A DNA stretch of 64,000 bases from Palaemon carinicauda (taxonomy: Eukaryota; Arthropoda; Malacostraca; Decapoda; Palaemonidae), in NCBI RefSeq assembly GCF_036898095.1, contig NC_090766.1, positions 31,680,472 through 31,744,471 on the forward strand. Reading direction: 5' to 3'. The notes beneath the pieces are model-generated. The model had not been told where the DNA came from. It did no database searches and saw only the letters and a program-made list of their open reading frames with translations. This document shows, one piece after another, positions 1-11,682 of the stretch. Positions within the stretch are counted from its first letter, which is position 1; every line of letters starts with the position of its first letter. The translations under genes were made by a program, and so were the position numbers.

Positions 1-1289
1 GCTATTGGGGCTCGACATACCACCCAGAACCTTCACCAAACTAGCAGAGACAGTAATTCAAGAGCTTCGGACTCAAGGGATACAGGTAGTGGCCTATCTA
101 GACGATTAGCTAATCTGGTCAGACAATGCCCAGATTTCCCGCGTAGCAACGAACAAAGTCCTCACCTTCCTTCGGCAACTGGGATTCCAAGTCAACCTCG
201 AGAAATCCCGCCGGGTCCCACAGACCAAGTTTCAATGGCTGGGACTACAAGGGGACCTGTGCTCCCATACGCTGTGCCTCCCCAAAGCCAAAAGGAAGGT
301 GATAGCGAGGAATACAAAACAATTTCTCAAGGAAAAGTTGACCTTCCGAAGGAGCCGAGTGGATCCTAGGTTCCTTACAGTTCGCCTCCGTGACACACAT
401 CGTCCTGAGGTCCAAACTAAAGGACATAAACAGAGTGTGGAGCTCCAGAGCAACCACAATACGCCGAGACAGACGTCCTCGCCTTTCCCCAACCTTGTGA
501 AAAAGTCTGCAGACTTGGACGAGGATCAAGAATCTTTCCAAGTCGGTTCCTTTACAACACAAGAAAGTCCAAGGGTTATGGTCACCGGTCTTCCAACAAA
601 TGCACGTCAACGTCCTAAAGGCCATGGCAGTCTTCCTCACTTTAAAACGTCTCAATTCAGCCAGGAATCTCCATATCAGACTGGTTCTCGACAGTGCAGT
701 CATAGTACACTGCCTCAACAGAGAGGACTCCAGATCAGCCCAAATAAACCACGTCATGTTGAAGTTTTTCTCTATGGCGGCAATGCACAAGTGGCACCAG
801 TCAGCAGTCCATCTAGCAGGAGTCCGGAATGTGGTAGAGGACTTACTTTCCCGGACGACTCCGCTAGAGTCGGAATGGTCACTAGACAATCGATCTTTCC
901 AGTGGATGATATCTCCAGTCCCGGGTCTCCAGGTGGATCTGTTTGCGACGAAATCCAATCGCAAAATAGATTGTTATGTAGCCCCCAACCTGGACCCTCA
1001 GGCTTATGCCACAGACTCTATGATTCTAGATTGGAATACCTGGAAGACGATTTATCTGTTTCCTCCGGTGAACCTCCTGCTGAAAGTTCTGCATAAACTC
1101 AGATCCTTCAAAGGTCAAGTGGCTCTCGTAGCCCCCAACTGGCCCAAGAGCAATTGGTTCCCCTTGTTGCTAGAACTAGGTCTCCGCCCCTGGCGGATTC
1201 CCAATCCGGTGTTAACAAAGACAGTGCAAACTCGCAATGTGTTCGCTTCCTCAAGGATTCTGAATGCCCTAACTTTATGGACTTCATGA
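1..1289 (+). pseudogene. DIRS A1 RT-RNase H frame, broken
   Basis: Encodes the end of the reverse transcriptase and the RNase H domain that copy element RNA into DNA. The RT palm motif VAYLDD is read at 92-106 in frame 2 and is followed at once by TAG (107-109), where family members have Trp (YLDDW). The frame shifts from 2 to 3 near 340-360, and a second stop (TGA, 498-500) follows. From there the frame is open to 1289. The RNase H stretch has the family pattern, but the usual VLEAMAVF reads VLKAMAVF (codon near 612), so a probable catalytic Glu has become Lys. The C-terminal part (LLLELGLRPWRIPNP) overlaps the start of the recombinase frame. Clearly non-functional. Confidence 0.8.
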
Positions 1290-2263
1290 AGTTCCCAGCC
1301 CAACGGGGTGCAAACATCGATCCTTTGAATACTATTTTCCTGGAATCTGACAAAAGGGAATCTACTCTCCGTCAATATGACTCAGCTGTCAAGAAATTAG
1401 CTAAGTTCTTGAAAGATTCTCAAGTTGAAAAAATGACGATGAACCTAACTGTGACATTCTTCAGAACTCTCTTCGAATCTGGCCTGGCAGCCAATACCAT
1501 TACTACAATCAAGTCAACCTTGAAAAAGATCTTCCATATTGGTTTTGACATTGATCTAACGGATTCACATTTCTCATACATTCCGAGAGCTTGTGCCAGA
1601 CTAAAACCTTCAACTCGCCCTAGCGCAGTTTCCTGGTTTTTGAACGATGTTCTTAAGCTAGCCTCTGACACCCCAAATGAATCCTGTAACTATATGGCAT
1701 TGTTAAGAAAGTCACTTTTTCTTTTGAGCCTCGCCTCGGGCTCCAGAATCTCAGAATTGTCAGCCTTATCTAGAGACCCTGGTCATATAGAGTTTCTCTC
1801 TTCGGGTGAGGTTCTTCTCTCTCCTAACAAAGTTTTCCTGGCTAAAAATGAAGACCCCCGAAACAGGTGGTCTCCCTGGAAGATTGCTCCACTTCCTTGG
1901 GATCCATCCCTGTGTTCAGTTACCACCCTGAAAGCCTACTTAGGTAGAACTTCCACTACAACCACAGGGCCCTTATTTATTAGAGAACACGGGGGAACTA
2001 TTACCCTTAAGGGAATCAGACAACAAATTCTTTATTTTATTAAACAAGATAATCCTGCATCATTTCCACATGTCCATGATATTAGAGCTGTGGCTACCTC
2101 AATTAAATTTTTCCACCATATGAAATTTGATGAGCTCTCAAAATATACGGGTTGGAAGTCCCCTAAAGTTTTCAAGCGCCACTACCTAAAACCTTTAGAA
2201 GCTCTTAGATTTGCCACAGTAGCTGCAGGGAATATAGTTCCTCCTGAAGGTACTGAGTCCTAA
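1154..2263 (+). CDS. DIRS A1 tyrosine recombinase, open frame of 369 codons
   Basis: Site-specific recombinase thought to integrate the circular DIRS DNA. The frame is uninterrupted. The N-terminal part (about residues 55-150) resembles a core-binding domain (ESDKRESTLRQYDSAVKKL). The catalytic domain shows Arg198 in SGSRISEL, the His308-x-x-Arg311 box (HDIR), Trp334 in YTGW and the Tyr344 nucleophile in RHYL: the full R-H-x-x-R-(H/W)-Y set. The first 136 nt overlap the RT-RNase H frame, as is common in DIRS elements. The true start is uncertain: the ATG at 1154 sits inside the RNase H tail, and homology to the A2 copy begins around residue 28. It is the best preserved recombinase in the window; whether it is expressed is unknown. 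Confidence 0.85.
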   Translation: MVPLVARTRSPPLADSQSGVNKDSANSQCVRFLKDSECPNFMDFMKFPAQRGANIDPLNTIFLESDKRESTLRQYDSAVKKLAKFLKDSQVEKMTMNLTVTFFRTLFESGLAANTITTIKSTLKKIFHIGFDIDLTDSHFSYIPRACARLKPSTRPSAVSWFLNDVLKLASDTPNESCNYMALLRKSLFLLSLASGSRISELSALSRDPGHIEFLSSGEVLLSPNKVFLAKNEDPRNRWSPWKIAPLPWDPSLCSVTTLKAYLGRTSTTTTGPLFIREHGGTITLKGIRQQILYFIKQDNPASFPHVHDIRAVATSIKFFHHMKFDELSKYTGWKSPKVFKRHYLKPLEALRFATVAAGNIVPPEGTES

Positions 2264-2667
2264 TCATAATGTCCTGCTCTGTCCTCTTTCCCTCCTGCCT
2301 GACTTACCTGTTGTTCCTACCTGTTTTGTTACTAGCCTATACACCCTTATGGTGTATTATTTTATTATTCAAGTGTTCAATTTCACGAATTGTTTTCATT
2401 GCACTTGTTCTTGAATCCCCGAGCTGATTTTATTTTGCATTTTTGATTACCAAGCTGGATTCCCACTATTCACATCTGTTGAATTCTACCTACGGGTTTC
2501 ATTATTGATTGTTTACCATGTCTATTTATCACTGTCATATACATGTTGATCTAATTTTACGGGTTTCCACATCCCTCTTTTTTATATTAAACTCATCAGC
2601 TCTGTTATTTTGTGTTATTCCCTCTTCAGGTAGTTAGCCATATTGGGTCCCCATTCTCTGGTACGAT
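2264..2667 (+). other. 3' untranslated segment of DIRS A1
   Basis: T-rich sequence between the recombinase stop and the internal complementary region. No open frame, promoter or structured RNA is recognised. Confidence 0.5.
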
Positions 2668-2755
2668 TTCACTGGGCGGCACGGGTTGGAGCCCAGAAAA
2701 GGGATTTTGAAGGAAAAATCTATTTCTGGGCGAGAGACCCGTGCCGCCCAGTGAA
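2668..2755. repeat. Internal complementary region of DIRS A1 (88-bp imperfect palindrome)
   Basis: A 19-bp perfect inverted repeat at 2668-2686 and 2737-2755 (TTCACTGGGCGGCACGGGT and its complement) encloses a partly palindromic centre that includes AAAAGGGATTTTGA. The right half reappears inverted at 3050-3109, the outer edge of the element. The same arrangement is seen at 30461-30550 in copy A2. In DIRS1-type elements the ICR joins the complements of both outer edges and is thought to template closure of the circular intermediate. The second edge of A1 is outside the window, so only one half can be verified. Confidence 0.75.
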
Positions 2756-3110
2756 CCCACCCGTCCCTCCCTGATTGGGCCCCAATCTGGGGTGCTATAA
2801 GGGGTGACGTCTGGCATGGGATTGCTAGTAGTAGTAGGATGTTGAACGGCACCTCGCTGTTCGGGGATGTTGACAGGAGATATCTAAATGGTGCGAGGCC
2901 TCTGGTTGTGATTTATTCAGCGCCCCAGTATTATACCGACACCTTATTAAGGTGAGCGAGCTGGGTTCAACCTAGCATTCCTATACAAATTTTTTTCTGG
3001 TAAATTCATAGCAGTTTTTACCTTAGAAATGATGTTAAAGGAGCTTTTCACTGGGCAGCACGGGTCGGAGCTCAGAAATAGATTTTTCCTTCGTCAAAAT
3101 CCCTTTTTTC

Positions 3111-3718
3111 CCCATAAATCATCAGCTGTCTCGAATATGGAAGTGATCGACCTGCAAGGGGTGACTAGTCTACATGCCTTTGTCTGCTTTAGGACTGATT
3201 TTCGTCTAACTTCCCTCCTCCCCGTTTTTTTTTTACCCCCCAGGGGTCGACCTCGACCCTGAAATACCTTTATAGTGGTAAGTGATCAAACAGCAAAGTT
3301 ATTACATAATTATAAATTGTCGAACAGTGTTGATACTTGTTTGGTTCTTTATAGTTGGAAAGTGTGGGTGGATGGTGTGTCTACCACTTGCATGACATTG
3401 GTTTTGGTTTAGATGCCATATATTGCCATGAGGTCCATTTTCCTTCAAATGCTAAATTCTGAATTTTTTTTTATTTTTTGCAAATTTCTGATTTTTTTCT
3501 ATTTATTTTGAATTTATCTTCAATAATGACCAGCAGGCAGTATTCCCTCGGCATGGATGTCATCCACATACTTCTAATGTAGTTAAAAAGAGATGTTGAT
3601 GATAATATGGAGCTTGCAACCTCATGTGTTTGATATTTATTTCTCTGATAATTTCTCCTTCGTATTTGTCAATATTTTTCTTATGTGTATTAGGTACTTG
3701 AAATTGATTTATATAGTG

Positions 3719-3812
<94 letters not shown>

Positions 3813-5099
3813 GTTGTTGTTATTATTATCATTATTATTATAGATCATAGTTTATGTATATATAATAATTTGATATTTTACTTTTTATTGGTCAGCAGTT
3901 TCTTATTTTGATTTAATTTTACTTTGATTGGCTACCGATTTGCTATTTGATATCCTTTTATTTTTATTAGTTACTAATAATATTTTCTCTTGCTGTAAGT
4001 ATGGTATCAATTTTGTGTTGGTCACATCAAGCTTCCTGAAAGGACTCACTATCATAGCTGCCCACCTAAGACTGACCACATGACAAACACCACTTGTTTG
4101 AGGAGCAGGAAGCCTGTTTGTCTATAGCTTCAAGCTGTCTTGTATCTGAACTGTACCTGATAGTTATAGCTAGGTTAAATCATGAAACTTTCTTTTTTTA
4201 CTACTTGTTTGTATAAATACAGAAGTTTTAATCTTTGCAAAATAGATATCACCCATTTTTTATCTAAAATTTATTTCAAAGAATTTAAATTTTATATGAT
4301 AAAAATAATTGTCAAACATCCAGAAAGCCATCAAATCAGTTTTATTCCAATCTACTAATAATTAGATAAATAAATAACACCTTGAAATTTACATACCCAT
4401 TCTTCATTTCAAGTGGTAGATTGGGCTGTAAGAGTTGTTACGGTCTGCGGCCATTTTGTTGACATACCCGAAAGGTAAGTTGGCATATCTCTATAAATTC
4501 TTGTTTTGTATAGAATTCGTGATAGTTTGGTATATTTTAATGCATAAATATCATATTTTATAGGAGATACAATGATTTTCATAAGAAATTTACATTGTGA
4601 AACTAGGCCGTCAAAAAATTACCTTTAGATTTCGCTCCTGATATAACAGTAAATTATATCTTAGTGCACATTTTATTATGTATTTCTGTTCTAGGATAAT
4701 ATGAGTTTATTCTATAAAGAAATTAGCCTCTTCCTATTTCATTTAGGTACCAGAAAAAAATTAGTGAAACTTGGACTAGTTTTTTGGCCCAAAAAAATTA
4801 CCTTTTATTTTTCATTTCAGATTTTGACTTCTATGGGTCCAACTCATTTCCAGCAATTACACGCTGTTGCTTTGCCATCTAAGAAGGTGTCCCTAAAGGA
4901 ATTTATGTGTATATGTATATTTCTATTTTTTTGTGAATATTTATGTCAAGTCTTTTTTTTGTATACTTTAATTTTTAATACATTTCCAATGAATAGTTAT
5001 TTTGTAAATGGGTATCATTAATATTTTCAGTAGTTTTTAGCATTCTTTGAAGTATTTTTAGCAAGTCAAACAATACAGATTGATGCATAACTAAACTTT
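3111..5099. other. AT-rich non-coding stretch
   Basis: No supported gene. It holds a long TTA microsatellite (3718-3842), homopolymer T tracts and short frames without recognisable protein features. The 106-codon frame at 4701-5021 is Phe/Leu-rich and T-biased, and I do not accept it as a gene. Part of the stretch may be the interior of the piggyBac-like element whose end is at 5100-5185. Confidence 0.5.
3718..3842. repeat. (TTA)n microsatellite, about 125 bp
   Basis: Almost pure trinucleotide repeat with a short TTG/ATC-interrupted segment near 3811-3832. It produces artificial poly-Tyr and poly-Ile frames on the two strands. Confidence 0.97.
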
Positions 5100-5185
5100 T
5101 CCTGAATTCTTTTTGGAGTTGGGGTCGTGCGTGACCGAGTATACCCTTAAAGGGGTGTCCGAGTAGTGTACCTATCCAGGGTTAA
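5100..5185 (-). mobile_element. Possible piggyBac-like transposon end at a TTAA site
   Basis: Read on the minus strand from 5185, the sequence begins TTAACCCTGGATAGG, resembling piggyBac-type termini (TTAA target followed by CCC). Family-B DIRS homology stops at this TTAA (5182-5185). The equivalent place in B2 (47714-47717) and B3 also has TTAA, with family-B sequence continuing beyond it. That is what insertion into TTAA predicts. No partner end or transposase was found to the left, so the element may be truncated. Alternatively this is ordinary truncation of the DIRS. Confidence 0.4.
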
Positions 5186-6372
5186 GGAGCCTAAGGTTAG
5201 ACCAGCTGTTGTGTAGCCACCACAGGGGCGATAGAGAACGAGCCTCCTGTGGGTCACATCCTGCAGGTAGTGGGCTGTGAAGGTCATTTGACGCTTCCAC
5301 ACCCCAACCTGCATCACTGAGAAGTTTCTCTTGAATGTCAGGGACTAAGCGATGCCTCTGACATCGTGTGCTATAGGGCGACGTGATGGAGGAGGGTCTG
5401 GATTCAGGGAGAGGTGGACGACCCTGCGAATCCAAGCTGAGATGGCGTACTTCTTGACCCTCCTCTACGTCCTCCCTGTGCTCACAAACAGGGCTTGCAC
5501 TCGAGGATGAACTGCAGCTGTTCTGTTAAGATAGAGCCTCAGACTCTGTACTGGGCACAGTAGGGGATGGCCTGGGTCATCTGTTACAGAACGGAGACTC
5601 GAAATCCTGAAGGAGTCGAACCGTTGGTTCGGAACTCAAGGATTTTGAATCTTAGCAACAAACTCAGGGACAAACCCAGATGTTACCTCCCCCCATCCCC
5701 TTGAATGTGCGACGTCGTGCGAGAGACCAAGAAGTTCACTGATTTGCTTGGCTGAGGCCAGAGTGAGCAGGAACATCGTCTTGTAAGTCAGGTGACGATC
5801 AGAAGACCTGGCGTAATGGTTCGAACGGAGGTCTCTTAAGAGACCTGAGGACACGAACCCCGTTCCATGGAGGAGGTCTCACTTCCGACTGAAGGCAGGT
5901 GAGGTCGTAGCTTCGTATGAGTAGTGAAAGTTCCAGCGAGGAAGAAATGTCCATTCCCTTCAACCTGAAGGCCAGGCTTAAGGCTGAGCGTTAGCCTTTC
6001 ACCGCCGAGACTGAAAGGCGCATTTCTTTCCGCAAATACACAAGAAACTCCGCTATTGCTGGAATAGTGGCATCGAGAGGAGAGATACCACTTCCACAAC
6101 ACCAACCACAGAAGACTCTCCACTTCGCCAGGTAAACCCTTGCAGATGACTTTCACAGGTGTCGAGACATCCTTTCAGCAACTTGTTGCGAAAAGCCTCT
6201 CTCTGTGGGGAGATGCTGGATAGTCTCCAGGCATGAAGCTGATGCGATGCTATGGCTTTGTGGAAGATGTTGCAGTGTGGTTGTTTGAGTAGCTCGTGTC
6301 GTAGAGGAAGTTCTCTCAGGAATTCCGTTAGGAGCTGCAAAAGGCCCGGGAACCACTCTGCATGATGCCATA
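5186..6372 (-). pseudogene. DIRS B1 tyrosine recombinase, degenerate
   Basis: Minus-strand recombinase relic beginning near the ATG at 6372 (MASCRVVPG, shared with B2 and B3). The core-binding part is readable only by switching frames. The catalytic box reads SAKQISELLGLS where B2 has SSKRVSELHGLS, so the first catalytic Arg is Gln (CGA to CAA type change). The HDVR box and a C-terminal HYLQDV segment with the nucleophilic Tyr are still recognisable near 5370 and 5260. In-frame stops occur between them. The gene is inactive. It overlaps the end of the RT-RNase H frame upstream, as in the other copies. Confidence 0.75.
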
Positions 6373-7816
6373 GCAGAGCTAATAAGGTCATTGCCAGGTT
6401 GACCAATAGTCTGGTCTTGTTGAGCACCCTTCTCATCAGACCAAACGGTGGGAAGACATAAACGTCGATGTTGACCCACCATTGTTGGAAAGCATCTTAC
6501 CAGAGTGCCTTGGGGACTGGGGAACAGTACAGTGGAAGCTTGAAGTTCAAGTCTGTCGCGAACAGGTCCACCGTCGGGAACCCCACAAAGTCAGGACTTT
6601 GTTGGCTACTAGCGGACCCAAAGACCACTCAGTATTCACTATCTGCAATGCTCTGCTCAGACTGTCGGCGAGCACATTCCTCTTACCCAGAATGAAGCGA
6701 GCCGATAGTGGAATCGAGTGGGCTTCGGTCCATCTCAGTATCTCTACTGCAAGATGGGATAGCTGTTACAAAAAGGTACCTCCCTGCTTATAGATATAAG
6801 CCACTACCGTGGAGTTGTCGCTCACGACCACCACGGAGTGGGCCGCCAGGATCTGTTGGAATTGTTGAAGTGCCAGATATATGGCCTTCATTCTAGCAGA
6901 TTTAAGTGGAGTCACTTTTCTGATTCTGACCATAGGCCTGAGATCCTGTGGTTCAGAACGTGGAGCCCCCACCCTTCTTTTTGAAGCGTCCGAAAACAGC
7001 ATCAAATCCGAGAGGAGGACAAGAAGATCCATTCCCATTCGAAGGTTTCCCTACGTCCCCCACCACTGAATGTCCATCCGTTCCGCAGGACCCATAGGAA
7101 CCAGGATGTCCGGGGAACAGAGGCCTTGATTCCACCGGGACTTGAGCCGCCATTGCAGGGATCTCATCCTGAGGCAGCCGTTTGGAACCAGACGGGCTAA
7201 GGAGGAAAGGCGTCCTAGGAGACGTAACCACGATCGGGCTGGAAGCTCTTCTCGTCTGAGGAACGGATATGTGACCCTCCTCAGCCTTGCTATCCTGTCG
7301 TCTGATGGAAAGGCTTTGTGGAGATTGGTGTCCAATATCATGCCTGGATATACCAGTCGTTGAGATGGAGGCAGAGAAGATTTCTTGGGATTTACCATGA
7401 TCCCTAGATCTTGGCAATGTCCCAGAAGCTTATCTCGGTGTCGAAGAAGGGTCGACTCCAACTCTGCCAGGATCTGCCAGTCATCCAGATAGCAGAGTAG
7501 ACGGATGCCGATCCTGTGTGCCCACGAAGATATCAGGGTGAACACTCTGGTGAATACCTGGGGTGCTGTGGAGAGACCGAAACACAGCACCTTGAACTGG
7601 TAGATCTTGTTGTCTAGGTTGAACCTTAAGTACTTCCTGGAAGACGGATGGATTGGGATCAGGAAGTACGCGTCCTTCAGATCCAGTGTACACATGAAGC
7701 CTTGCAGTCTCACTGCAAGTCTGACCGTGTCTGCTGTCTCCATGCTGAACAGAGTTTATTTAACAAACTTGTTCAGAGATGAGAGGTCGATGACGGGTCT
7801 CCAGCCTCCAGATGTC
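6373..7816 (-). pseudogene. DIRS B1 RT-RNase H, main part, split by the LINE
   Basis: RT and RNase H portion on the minus strand. The frame 7743-7051 (230 codons) shows the RT fingers/palm (TLDLKDAYF), the FGLSTAPQVF box, an intact YLDDW catalytic motif and the thumb (LVYPGMILDTN). RNase H follows at about 7038-6766 in shifted frames with FSDAS, KAIYLALQQF and VVSDNSTV. The N-terminal RT segment (ALRAE...VNGSPGSFSQPFLVK) is on the far side of the LINE at 14332-14600. Stop codons and frameshifts downstream of RNase H, together with the LINE insertion, inactivate it. Confidence 0.8.
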
Positions 7817-7826
7817 TTCTTTACGA
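7817..7826. repeat. Target-site duplication of the LINE, left copy
   Basis: TTCTTTACGA at 7817-7826 is repeated exactly at 14322-14331, on either side of the LINE. The corresponding uninterrupted site in B2, near 50370, reads ACCTTCTTTACAAG. Joining the two flanks restores the RT reading LVKK...SGGW seen in B2. Confidence 0.85.
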
Positions 7827-7983
7827 ATGAATGAATGAATGATTTAAAGTTTTCAGGCATCCTGACATCTAAGGTCATTGATGCCGGTAACATTTAATTT
7901 ATGTATACAAAAGTAAAAAATTAAATAAAATAAAAAATTAAAGAGTATTCAATTAAAATCATAAATATTGAATGTCATAAAAG

Positions 7984-10900
7984 TTAAATATTTTTCAGAA
8001 GACCTGCTTCTGAAAGAAATCTAAAAATGCCACTTGCATGGTAGGACACATCATTTCCAAGAATCTTGGCAAGGATGAACCTGCCACCCTCACCTCGAGC
8101 CTCAAACAAATATCTATTCCGCAAGATGTAATTGGGGCATTCGGTCAACAAATGCCTTACTGTTAGAGGTACTAAACAGTTGTCACAATACGGTTGGTGT
8201 TGGCCCTTCAGCAGAAACTCATGTGTCAACCGAGTGTGACCAATACGGAGACGACAAAGAGACGTCTCCCATTTTCGGTGCATCATATTATACCTCCCAG
8301 GAGATATGTCATTTGTTACTTCCCTCATTTTATTGCCATCTTGACTATCCCATTGCTGTTGCCATTTATTGCAAACCAATTTCTTGATGTCAGGTAAGAA
8401 ATCATTACAGGCAATGGGATACCTTCTTGGCAGCAACTCGGATGCAGCCTCCTTAGCCAGTGAATCTGTCTTCTCATTCCCGGACACACCTACATGTGCT
8501 GGAACCCAACAAAATTGAACTGTTATACCTCTCCGTCCAATAATGAAAAGCCATTATAAAATCTTTAAAACTAGAGGGTTATTAGAATTAAAAACTTCCA
8601 TAGCTTGAAGGACACTCCTTGCATCACTAAAAATTGTAAAATTACCCTCCTTCTCCAACGCTATTTTCTCAATAGCGGTTAATATGTCATACAGTTCGGC
8701 AGTAAATATGGAAGCGGTCAGAGGAAGTGCACCTCTACAATTAAAACCATTACTATGTACTCCAAATCCAACGCCAGCATCAGATTTGGAGCCATCAGTA
8801 TAGATAAAAGTTGATCCTCTATGTTCTTTAACATGTTCATTAAAAAGAGACCTGGCTTCTAGGTCTGACATATTCTTCTTATCTCCAATAAAATATTTAC
8901 AAAAAGAGATCTCTGGTAACTTCCATGGAGGCGTTGATGATACCTTGAATGGAAGTACCTTATTTCTAATTATATCCACACTATTTAATAATCGTTTCAC
9001 CCGAAAGCCATAAGGTTGAGGAGATTTTGGGTGCAACTTAAAGTATGATGCGTGTCTTACAAGGCTTGCAGTCTGAAAGGCTAGAGAGTTAGGGAGTCTT
9101 TGCAATCTAAACCAATACCGAAGAATGGAAGACATTCGGTAAAGGTCTAGAGGTAACTCTCCAGCATCAACAAGGAGACTTGGGATAGGCGAGGTTTTAA
9201 AAGCTCCAGTAGACAATCTAATACCTGCATGATGTATCGAATCTAATATTTTTAACCGGCTTGGGGTGGCTGAAGAATATACCTCACAACCATAACTAAT
9301 TTTGGAAAAAATCAAGGCCTTGTATAATTCTAAAATAGTATTGCGGTCTGCCCCCATTGACAATACTTTTAAGATATTCAGAGCTTCAACACATTTAGCT
9401 TTTAGCGCTTTTAGGTGAGAAACCCATGTAAGTTTACAGTCAAATATCAAACCTAAAAATTTGGTTTCCGATACACATGGTATCCGTTGACCTTTAATGT
9501 ATATATCCGGGTCTGGATGTACTCCCCGGATACGACAAAAATGGACAACGGTAGTTTTACTTGTCGAGAACTTAAATCCATTCATGTCAGCCCACTGGAT
9601 AATTTTATCAATAGAGAGTTGGATTTTTCTCTCAACCATTGCCATTCTAGTGCCAGCAAATGATATTGAGAGATCATCCACAAATAATGTTGAGAGAACA
9701 TCCTGGGGAATGGCTGAGGATATCCCATTAATTGCTAGTGCAAAAAGGGTTACACTCAGCACACTACCCTGAGGAACTCCTTCTTCCTGGCACTTACTCT
9801 CTGATAGAGTTTCCCCCACTCTCACTTGAAAAACTCTACGGGAAAGAAATGCCTGAATAAATAGTGGCAGCTCTCCTCTCAATCCCAATTCATGAATGGT
9901 TTTAAGAATACCATATCTCCATGTGGTATCATATGCCTTTTCAAGGTCAAAAAATACTGTAACATGGTGCTGTTTGGAAGCAAAGGCTTCACAAATAGAA
10001 GACTCAAGTCGTATCAACACATCAGTCGTTGAGTGCATTTTTCGGAATCCACATTGAATCGGTGATAAAATACCTTTCTTTTCAAGGTACCATATCAGCC
10101 TTGCATTGACCATCTTCTCCATGATTTTACATAAACAAGATGTCAATGCAATAGGACGATAGTTTGCTGCTAAAAACTTGTCTTTACCGGGTTTTAAAAA
10201 GGCTAAAATAATGGCTAGTTCCCAAACACTTGGGTAACTATGATCATGCCATATTCTATTAATAATGCTTAAAATAAATAGCTTTGTATTAAAATGTACA
10301 TGTTTAATCATTGCATATGGAATTCCATCGGGTCCAGGGGCTGTATCGTTGCAATGAGCAAGTGCGGAATCAAATTCTCTTTCAGTGAAAGGAGAATTAT
10401 ACGACTCTTCCCTTCTTGTTGCAAAATTTAACATTTTCTTTTCTTCAGTGCTCCTATACTGGTGACCAGGGGCTCCTTCACACTTGCTGGATACATTTGA
10501 AAAATGATTAGCCAGGGCATTGCTAACTTCATTTGCTTCAGTTACATACTGGCCATTCACCTTCAACACTGGTGGTGGGTTGGGGGTGAATTTGCCAGCT
10601 ATCTTTTTTACTTTCCTCCACACAGAAGATGGTGGTGTTCTACTGTTAATGGAGGAAACAAAAGACATCCATGACTGGCGTCTTGCTTCTTTCATGGCAC
10701 GACGGAACTGTGCTCTACATTTCTTGTACATACTTAAATTCTCATCAGTTCTGCGTCTACGCAATCGTGTTAGAGATCTTCTTGTGGCTCTATGGAGTGC
10801 AGTTAGTTCTGAAGACCACCACGGGACTGGTCGTCATTTGAATAACCCTGTTGTTTTGGGAATTGAATTGACTCCTGCTGTATGAAGAGTTCCATTCAGT

Positions 10901-11682
10901 AGGTCTATGGCATCATCAACACTTTCAAACTGTTCTGCTCTCCCTTCGATTTCACTTAGCTCACAAAATTTAACCCAGTCTGCCTTGTCTAGATTCCAAC
11001 GTGGCGATCTTTGCAAAGGCGGACCCTTGTTGGTGTTTATAATGATTGGTGCAGGATCACTAGTATGCCAATCATCTAATGTCCTCCAATCAAAACCGAG
11101 AAGGCAGTTAGAGCTTGCAATTGAAAGGTCAATGCATGACAAAGTACCTGTCTGAACATGGAAGTGTGTGGGCTCTCCTGTATTAAGGAGTCCCACATCC
11201 TCATTCTCCACAATTGATGAGATAATATTGCCCCTTGTGTTTGCTAAAATATCACCCCATAAAGGATGTCTACCATTCATATCTCCCAGTAAGAGAAAAG
11301 GTTGAGGGAGTTGTTGAATGATCTCTACTAAATCATCATATAAAATATTATCATTTGGAGGTAAGTACAGAGAGCATATTGTATATTTTCTCCCTATATC
11401 AATTTGTACAACAACTGCCTGCAGGGTTGTACGTATAGACATGGGTATTTGGGGAACATCTCGACGAATGTACATGAGACTTCCGCCATGGCTCCCTGCT
11501 TGTTGATTATATGGTGTTCTATAGCTAACATACTCTCGAGGACTAGGAGTGTTAGAATCAAGCATACTTTCCTGTAGACATACAATTATGGGGGAATGCT
11601 CATGAATTAGGAGCTCAAGTTCTTCATATTTCGCCCTCAAACCCTGACAGTTCCATTGCAAAATGGAGGAGAAAACTATGGA
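7984..11682 (-). pseudogene. LINE ORF2: endonuclease, RT, RNase H; two in-frame stops
   Basis: One continuous minus-strand frame carries an endonuclease (about 11661-10900), RT (about 10500-9000; box FVDDLS), RNase H (YTDGSK, TAELYDIL, FSDARS, and a final Asp near NEKTDSL) and a C-terminal CX2CX8HX4C knuckle (CDNC...H...C near 8170). Only two codons break it: TGA at 10834-10836 and TAA at 8554-8556. Both are explained by single C-to-T changes (CGA, CAA). Endonuclease boxes QWNCQGL, CLQES and LLLGDMNGRHPLWG are intact, but the usual SDH reads SDP, so the catalytic His is missing. No ATG lies between the upstream stop and QWNC, so ORF2 probably started by reinitiation or at a lost ATG. It follows ORF1 closely, as is typical of this group. 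Confidence 0.88.

Larger units (their letters stand above)
1..3110 (+). mobile_element. DIRS-like retrotransposon A1, 3' part, truncated by window start
   Basis: Plus-strand remnant of a DIRS-type (tyrosine-recombinase) retrotransposon. It enters the window inside the RT palm and runs through RNase H, an overlapping recombinase frame, an internal complementary region near 2668-2755 and a terminal edge ending near 3109. The edge (a T-run after CGTCAAAATCC) is the reverse complement of the segment at 2698-2755, as expected when an ICR carries the complement of the outer edge. It is related to, but clearly diverged from, the A2 copy at 30078-46211 (same protein families, same edge motif). The 5' half, including ORF1, lies outside the window. 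Confidence 0.85.

Noticed and set aside
2668..2755. Rho-independent terminator-like GC hairpin
   Set aside because: The context is a eukaryotic DIRS; the palindrome is explained by the ICR and outer-edge complement.
3560..3850. Poly-Tyr and poly-Ile open frames on both strands
   Set aside because: They are created by the TTA microsatellite at 3718-3842.
4701..5021. 106-codon frame, Phe/Leu-rich
   Set aside because: Composition follows T-rich DNA; no domain, no codon bias and no homologous frame elsewhere in the window.
10520..10885. Plus-strand 121-codon frame
   Set aside because: Shadow on the opposite strand of LINE ORF2.
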